Of a DNA stretch of 64,000 nt, positions 59,788-64,000 are shown in pieces (position 1 is the stretch's first letter; every line of letters starts with the position of its first letter). The translations under genes were made by a program, and so were the position numbers. This DNA is from Clostridia bacterium (GTDB taxonomy: Bacteria; Bacillota; Clostridia; Lachnospirales; Lachnospiraceae). The notes under the pieces are model-generated. The model did no database searches, was not told the DNA's origin, and saw only the letters and a program-made list of their open reading frames with translations. The DNA is taken from the NCBI GenBank assembly GCA_910576325.1, contig CAJTIM010000020.1, forward strand, positions 1 through 64,000. The letters run 5' to 3'.

Positions 59788-59842
59788 GTAAGGTTGACAT
59801 TACACAAAAAAGTGATATACTATGTAGTAAGGTCAACCTTAC
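59788..59842 (+). promoter_or_regulatory. Promoter with 11-bp inverted operator
   Basis: TTGACA (59794-59799), 16-base spacer, TATACT (59816-59821). GTAAGGTTGAC (59788-59798) and GTCAACCTTAC (59832-59842) are exact inverted copies around it; the first covers the -35. Likely bound by the XRE protein encoded just downstream. Confidence 0.8.
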
Positions 59843-59858
59843 AGAAAGGAGTTTGTTA

Positions 59859-60122
59859 ATGAAAAATCGAATCAGAGAATTAAGAGAAGAAAAAGGAATG
59901 ACCCAAGAACAATTAGGCGAAATGGTGGGAACATCAAGACAGGCAATTAATGCAATCGAAACAGAAAAGTTTGAACCATCTATTTGGCTTGCTTACGACA
60001 TTTCAAAGGTATTCGGCTGCCCTATTGAAGATGTTTTTTTGTTTGAAGAAAGTCCAAGAAAATCCAGGGCTGATAGTAGCAGGAGGGATAATAATGGCAA
60101 TAAGAAACATTCGGTATTATGA
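59859..60122 (+). CDS. XRE family regulator (YgzD-like)
   Basis: 87 residues: MKNRIRELREEKGMTQEQLG and ISTRQAIN-like recognition helix GTSRQAINAIETEKFEPS, close to the small XRE proteins seen alone in Firmicutes. ATG 59859 is preceded by AAAGGAG; the TTG at 59853 overlaps that site. It overlaps the deformylase gene by 29 bases, so both are on one transcript it probably controls. Confidence 0.9.
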   Translation: MKNRIRELREEKGMTQEQLGEMVGTSRQAINAIETEKFEPSIWLAYDISKVFGCPIEDVFLFEESPRKSRADSSRRDNNGNKKHSVL

Positions 60123-60558
60123 TGACCCAATTTTGCGAAAAAGGTGCAAAGAAGTAAAAGTTATCAACGATAAAATCCGACAAATCCTTGATGATATGTT
60201 GGATACACTTCAACAGACCGAAAATGGTGCGGCTATAGCGGCAAATCAAGTAGGAATATTAAAACGTCTTGTTGTGATTGATTATGACGAGTGTTGTCTA
60301 AAGCTGGTAAACCCGTTAATCATAGGTTATAGTGGTATCCAAGAATGTAACGAAGCCTGCCTTAGTTTTCCTAATCGTTGCGTAAAAATAATTCGTCCTC
60401 AAAAGGTAACAATCCAAGCGCAAAATGAATACGGCGAAGAAATAATGATTACTGCTGAGGACGGACTTGCACAATGTTTTTGTCACGAATTAGAGCATTT
60501 AGACGGGGAGATATTTTTGGATAAAGCTATTGAAGAAATAGATATACAAGAGCTGTAA
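60094..60558 (+). CDS. def: Peptide deformylase, accessory copy
   Basis: 154 residues; removes the N-formyl group of new proteins. Motif I is GAAIAANQVG (usual GxGxAAPQ, with Asn for Pro), motif II is EACLSFP (usual EGCLS), and motif III is CHELEHLDG (HExxH) with the metal-binding Cys and both His present. Catalytic residues are intact but the variant motifs mark it as a non-housekeeping copy. It is low-GC and lies in a mobile element. AGGAGGG precedes the ATG. Confidence 0.93.
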   Translation: MAIRNIRYYDDPILRKRCKEVKVINDKIRQILDDMLDTLQQTENGAAIAANQVGILKRLVVIDYDECCLKLVNPLIIGYSGIQECNEACLSFPNRCVKIIRPQKVTIQAQNEYGEEIMITAEDGLAQCFCHELEHLDGEIFLDKAIEEIDIQEL

Positions 60559-60643
60559 AACGGAAACAATAGATTGTAGTACCGTCTACAAAAAGTAACT
60601 ATAAATCATGTAGCACTCTTTGTGGGAAAAGAGGGAATATTTT

Positions 60644-61087
60644 ATGGTTTGTACAGAAACATACAAGGAGCATATCATGTATACTTTTAATGCTTTTTGT
60701 AAAGTAGTTATACGCTATGCTGCTATCAATGCGTGGCGTGAAAGAAACAGGAGGCAGAAAAAGGAAATATCCCTTGAATACCTCACAGAAGAAAAATTCT
60801 ATCCCTTAAATACGTTAGATAGATATTTTACAGCACCTTATGAAGAATACCCAGTTACTATATGCAATCATACAGTAATCTTCACTAATGGAGAACTTGC
60901 TACTGTCCTGCAATCTTTACCGGAGAAAAAGAGAGAAATTATCTTCCTTTATTTTTTCGGACATTATACGCAACAAGAAATCGGTGAATTATATGGACGT
61001 TGCCGAAGTACAATATGGTATCACATACACAGTGCTTTGCAGATTTTACAAAAAGAAATGGAGGTGTTTTCAAATGGAGAAACCTAA
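60644..61087 (+). CDS. Sigma-70-like factor of conjugative elements (Tn916 orf7-like)
   Basis: 147 residues. The C-terminal region 4 is SLPEKKREIIFLYFFGHYTQ, then QEIGELYGRCRSTIWYHIHS, typical of the small sigma-like regulators of Tn916-type elements. GAGGGAAT precedes the ATG at 60644. The next HTH gene overlaps its end, the same pair as in Tn916 regulation. Confidence 0.85.
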   Translation: MVCTETYKEHIMYTFNAFCKVVIRYAAINAWRERNRRQKKEISLEYLTEEKFYPLNTLDRYFTAPYEEYPVTICNHTVIFTNGELATVLQSLPEKKREIIFLYFFGHYTQQEIGELYGRCRSTIWYHIHSALQILQKEMEVFSNGET

Positions 61088-61277
61088 TCTTGTGCCTTAC
61101 GAAACGATTATAAAAGCAACTAAAGGAGAGCCGGAAGCCGTGGACGAGGTTTTACGTCATTACAACAAACGAATTAGATATGCTTCCCTTGAAAACGGAC
61201 ATATCAATATAGATACCGAGGATAGTATAAGACAGCGACTTGTAGCTGCTCTATTCAAATTTCGCTTTGACTGTTGA
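61074..61277 (+). CDS. Helix-turn-helix conjugative transposon protein (Tn916 orf8-like)
   Basis: 67 residues: PYETIIKATKGEPEAVDEVL and the later INIDTEDSIRQRLVAALFKF, the well-known small protein that follows the sigma-like gene. ATG 61074 with GGAGGTG upstream, overlapping the sigma gene by 14 bases. Confidence 0.88.
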   Translation: MEKPNLVPYETIIKATKGEPEAVDEVLRHYNKRIRYASLENGHINIDTEDSIRQRLVAALFKFRFDC

Positions 61278-61309
61278 CTATACAAAGAGATTTCTTTAGA
61301 GGTTTATAT

Positions 61310-61792
61310 ATGAGTAAAGTTATAATGATGTGCGGAGTATGCGGTTCAGGGAAAACCACTTACTCAAAGCAGAAAGAAAAAGAAGGATATATTCGACTTT
61401 CGATAGATGAAGAAATGTGGAAAATCTATGGAAAAAAAGGAATTGATTACCCAGATAGCCAATACGAGGAACTATCAGAAAAAGTCGAGTTGACACTTCG
61501 TGAAAGATTATTAAAGCTAATTAAAGAAGGACAAAACATAGTGATTGATTTTAGCTTTTGGAGTAAAGAAAATCGTGATTTTTACAAAGCTATGATAGAA
61601 AAAGCTGGCGGTACGGTAGAACTTGTTTATATGAAAGCCAGCAAGGAAATTTTACGAAAAAGGTTAGACAAAAGAAACCTGTTTTTAAATGCCAATTCTC
61701 CATTTATAGTAACTAATGAAATATTAGAACACCATTATGAAGGCTTCCAAGAGCCGTGTGGAGAGGGCGAAATCATTATCTTACAAAAATAA
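61310..61792 (+). CDS. P-loop kinase-like ATP-binding protein
   Basis: 160 residues. Walker A GVCGSGKTTYSK at about 9-20, then a DFSFWSKENRDFYK motif and a LID-like RKRLDKRN, typical of AAA_33/zeta-like kinases of the chloramphenicol or tRNA-ligase type. It may phosphorylate a small molecule, which would make it a possible resistance gene, but no substrate can be named. AGAGG precedes the ATG. Last gene of the low-GC cassette. Confidence 0.7.
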   Translation: MSKVIMMCGVCGSGKTTYSKQKEKEGYIRLSIDEEMWKIYGKKGIDYPDSQYEELSEKVELTLRERLLKLIKEGQNIVIDFSFWSKENRDFYKAMIEKAGGTVELVYMKASKEILRKRLDKRNLFLNANSPFIVTNEILEHHYEGFQEPCGEGEIIILQK

Positions 61793-61893
61793 ACTAAATA
61801 TACCCTTAATGTTGGTCATCAAAAGCAGTAAGTCTGAAAAAGATTTGCTGCTTTTTTATATGTTTTTTGTTCCCTTTTTCCGCCTATTCCGGC

Positions 61894-62211
61894 TTGCGTG
61901 GTGTTGTAAGGAATAGAGGGAAATTTCCGCAAATCTCCGTCATTTTTGCTTTGCGTGGTGTTGTAGGTAGTAGGGGAGAAATATCGCCACAACTTTGGCA
62001 AAATCCCCGCTTGCGGCACTAAATGTATTGAGAGAAGCCAGCACAGAGGAAGCCGCCACTCTCTTAGAGCAAGATTCTACCACAGTACCAAATTTCGCTA
62101 ATCGCTCATTTTGTCCTATGGGAATCTTGTTGGGGTTGCCACCCCAAGCCCGCCTTTTTGCGGCTTGCGCCGCTTGAAAAATCCCCGAAAAAATATTTTC
62201 GGATTTTTCAA
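61894..62211. other. Candidate origin of transfer (oriT) region
   Basis: No gene in 61793-62288. TTGCGTGGTGTTGTA occurs at 61894-61908 and 61951-61965. Several hairpins follow, the strongest TTGAAAAATCC/GGATTTTTCAA (62174-62184 with 62201-62211) with a paired interior. GC content rises back to the element level. Repeats plus hairpins just upstream of mobC and relaxase are where oriT is expected. Confidence 0.55.
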
Positions 62212-62288
62212 AAAACACTTCCGCTTTGCCCCCTGTTTTTCTCCTATTGGTGAGAGGGCAAACCATAAAAAGAAAGGAGCTGAAAGCC

Positions 62289-62684
62289 ATGAAAAGATAC
62301 AACACGCCCCACCGCCACCGGGTAATCAAGACACGCTTGACCGAGGAAGAATACGCCGAGTTTTCCGAGCGTGTCACCCTCTGCAAAATGAGCCAAGCCG
62401 AGTTTATCCGGCAAGCCCTTATTAAGTCAAGCATACGCCCGGTTATCACCGTTTCCCCGGTCAATGATGAACTGCTTTCTGCCGTTGGGAAACTCACAGC
62501 CGAATACGGGAAAATCGGCGGCAACTTGAACCAGATTGCCCGCTGTCTGAACGAGTACGGCGCACCCTATAACGCCCTCTCCCAAGAGGTACGAGCCACC
62601 ACAGCGGAGCTTGCCGCCTTGAAGTTTGAAGTCTTGCAGAAAGTAGGTGAAGCCGTTGGCAACATTCAAACATATCAGCTCTAA
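62289..62684 (+). CDS. mobC: MobC-like relaxosome protein
   Basis: 131 residues: HRVIKTRLTEEEYAEFSERV (RHH-like DNA-binding start) and IGGNLNQIARCLNEYG, the MobC signature. Helps the relaxase nick at oriT. ATG 62289 has AAAGGAG 11 bases upstream. It overlaps the relaxase start by 28 bases. Confidence 0.93.
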   Translation: MKRYNTPHRHRVIKTRLTEEEYAEFSERVTLCKMSQAEFIRQALIKSSIRPVITVSPVNDELLSAVGKLTAEYGKIGGNLNQIARCLNEYGAPYNALSQEVRATTAELAALKFEVLQKVGEAVGNIQTYQL

Positions 62685-64000
62685 AAATGCCGATTACGGA
62701 GCTGCCGAGCAGTACCTAACCTTTGAGCATGACGAGTTTACCATGAAGCCCACACTGGACGGAAACGGGCAGCTTGTTATCCGTGACGATTACCGCATTT
62801 CCTCTCTGAATTGCGGTGAGGAAGATTTTGCAATCGCCTGTATGCGTTTCAATCTGAAATACGGCAAGAACCAGAAACGGGAGGACGTAAAGAGCCACCA
62901 TTACATTATCAGTTTTGACCCCCGTGACGCACCAGACAACGGCTTGACCGTAGACCGGGCGCAAGCGTTGGGCGAGGAATTTTGCAAGACACATTTCCCC
63001 GGACACCAAGCCCTTGTATGCACCCACCCGGACGGGCATAACCACAGCGGCAACATCCATGTGCATATCGTAATCAATTCCCTACGGATTGCGGAAGTGC
63101 CGCTGCTGCCCTACATGGAAAGACCAGCCGACACAAGGGAGGGCTGCAAGCACCGCTGTACGGACGCAGCTATGGAGTATTTCAAAGCGGAAGTCATGGA
63201 GATGTGCCACCGGGAAAACCTCTATCAGATTGACTTGCTGAACGGGAGCAAGAACCGAGTTACCGAGCGTGAGTATTGGGCGAAGCGGAAAGGACAAGCC
63301 GCACTGGATAAAGAGAACGCTTCCCAAGCCGCCACAGGAGAGCCGCCTAAACAGACCAAGTTTGAAACCGACAAGGAGAAATTACGGCGCACAATCCGAG
63401 CCGTCCTGTCCTCTGCCGTTTCCTTTGAGGATTTTTCCGGGAAGCTGCTACAACAGGGCGTGACCGTCAAGGAGAGCCGGGGGCGGTTATCCTATCTCAC
63501 GCCGGACAGGACGAAGCCCATCACCGCCCGGAAACTGGGTGATGATTTTGACCGTGCCGCCGTACTGGAAGTACTCACCATAAACGCACAGAACGCCGCC
63601 AGAGCCGCCGAAACGCCCCTACCCAAACAGGAATACCCCCGCAGCATAAAAGACCGCTTACAGCGCAACAAAGCCGCTGTAAACGCCCCGAAAAATGACG
63701 GAGTACAACGCATGGTAGACCGGGAAGCGAAACGAGCCGAGGGCAAGGGTATAGGATATGACCGCTGGGCGGCTGTTCACAATCTAAAGCAAATGGCGGC
63801 TACCATGAGCGTTTACGAGGAATCCGGCTTTTCTTCCCCGGAGGAATTGGAAGCCGCCCTTGCCGCCGCCAGCGCAGAGCTGTCAAACGTCCATGCGGAA
63901 CTAAAAGCCGTGGAAAGCACTTTGCGGGAGAAAAAGGATTTGCAGAAACAGCTATTGGCGTACATCAAGACCAAGCCCGCCCGTGACGGGCTGAAAGCAC
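62657..64000 (+). CDS. Relaxase/mobilization protein, 3' end outside the window
   Basis: 448 residues shown; incomplete. TTG start: ATFKHISSKNADYGAAEQYL is the standard beginning, with the catalytic Tyr expected near residue 14 or 20. The metal motif HxHxH is GNIHVHIVIN with DGHNHSGN just before (about 130-140). MOBP/VirD2-like relaxase of Tn1549-type elements. The last part (about 300 on) becomes helical. AGGTG precedes the TTG start, inside mobC. Confidence 0.93.

Noticed and set aside
1-64000. CRISPR array
   Set aside because: No set of regularly spaced repeats of 24-37 bases was seen; the repeats found are promoter elements, operators or palindromes.

Overview
The window is about 64 kb of a Gram-positive gut Clostridia chromosome, most likely Lachnospiraceae (Clostridium cluster XIVa). 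The evidence is strong GGAGG ribosome-binding sites, the housekeeping gene types, Firmicute-type siphophage genes and a Tn1549-like conjugative module. Species cannot be fixed from sequence alone. All functional calls come from reading motifs and family resemblance; no database search was run.

Region 1 (1 to about 14,050) is ordinary chromosome. It holds a DUF4230 protein, a HExxH Cys-pair protein, endonuclease III (nth), two rRNA methyltransferases (RlmI-like and RsmF-like), AsnA, a cold-shock protein, an M23 peptidase, an amidohydrolase preceded by three perfect 11-bp tandem repeats, a membrane/HTH/zinc-ribbon protein, TruA coupled to a secreted purple-acid-type phosphatase, and the 3' part of a NitT/TauT-type ABC substrate-binding gene cut off at its 5' end.

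Region 2 (about 14,050 to about 51,765) is a complete-looking HK97-type siphoprophage inserted in that substrate-binding gene. A large serine recombinase sits at the left end. Next come a probable type I toxin/antisense-RNA pair, an AbiF-type HEPN protein behind a short terminator-ended ncRNA, ImmA, CI-like repressor and Cro-like regulator with a clear operator set. The early region carries three copies of a divergent-promoter hairpin repeat, a Tad2-like (DUF2829) putative anti-Thoeris protein, an SPFH protein with a micro membrane protein, and a tRNA-like gene with a degenerate anticodon arm. The middle region carries a TubR/TubZ-like partition pair with upstream direct repeats, a replisome organizer, an ArpU-like late regulator, HicAB, a two-gene membrane cassette and an autoregulated RHH protein. 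The late region is terminase, portal, protease, capsid, connectors, tail (with a -1 frameshift chaperone), tape measure, Dit, Tal, receptor-binding proteins, holin and GH25 endolysin.

Region 3 (about 51,770 to the window end) is part of a Tn1549-like integrative conjugative element: initiator-like DUF6017 protein, DUF5348, PcfB, a VirD4 coupling protein split by a 2,541-bp group II intron with its own maturase, a truncated Maff2, MobC and the start of a relaxase. Two 140-bp palindromes with matching arm changes flank maff2. The second is followed by a MITE-like block and an AT-rich cassette (XRE repressor, peptide deformylase, sigma factor, HTH protein, P-loop kinase) that replaces the usual mating-pore genes at this place. 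The missing 5' half of the substrate-binding gene is not found next to the prophage right end, so the conjugative element lies in or beside the prophage/host junction.

The most interesting items are the ncRNA-AbiF unit, the TubRZ-like pair in an integrated siphophage, the covarying palindromes around maff2, the type I toxin pair and the Tad2-like protein.
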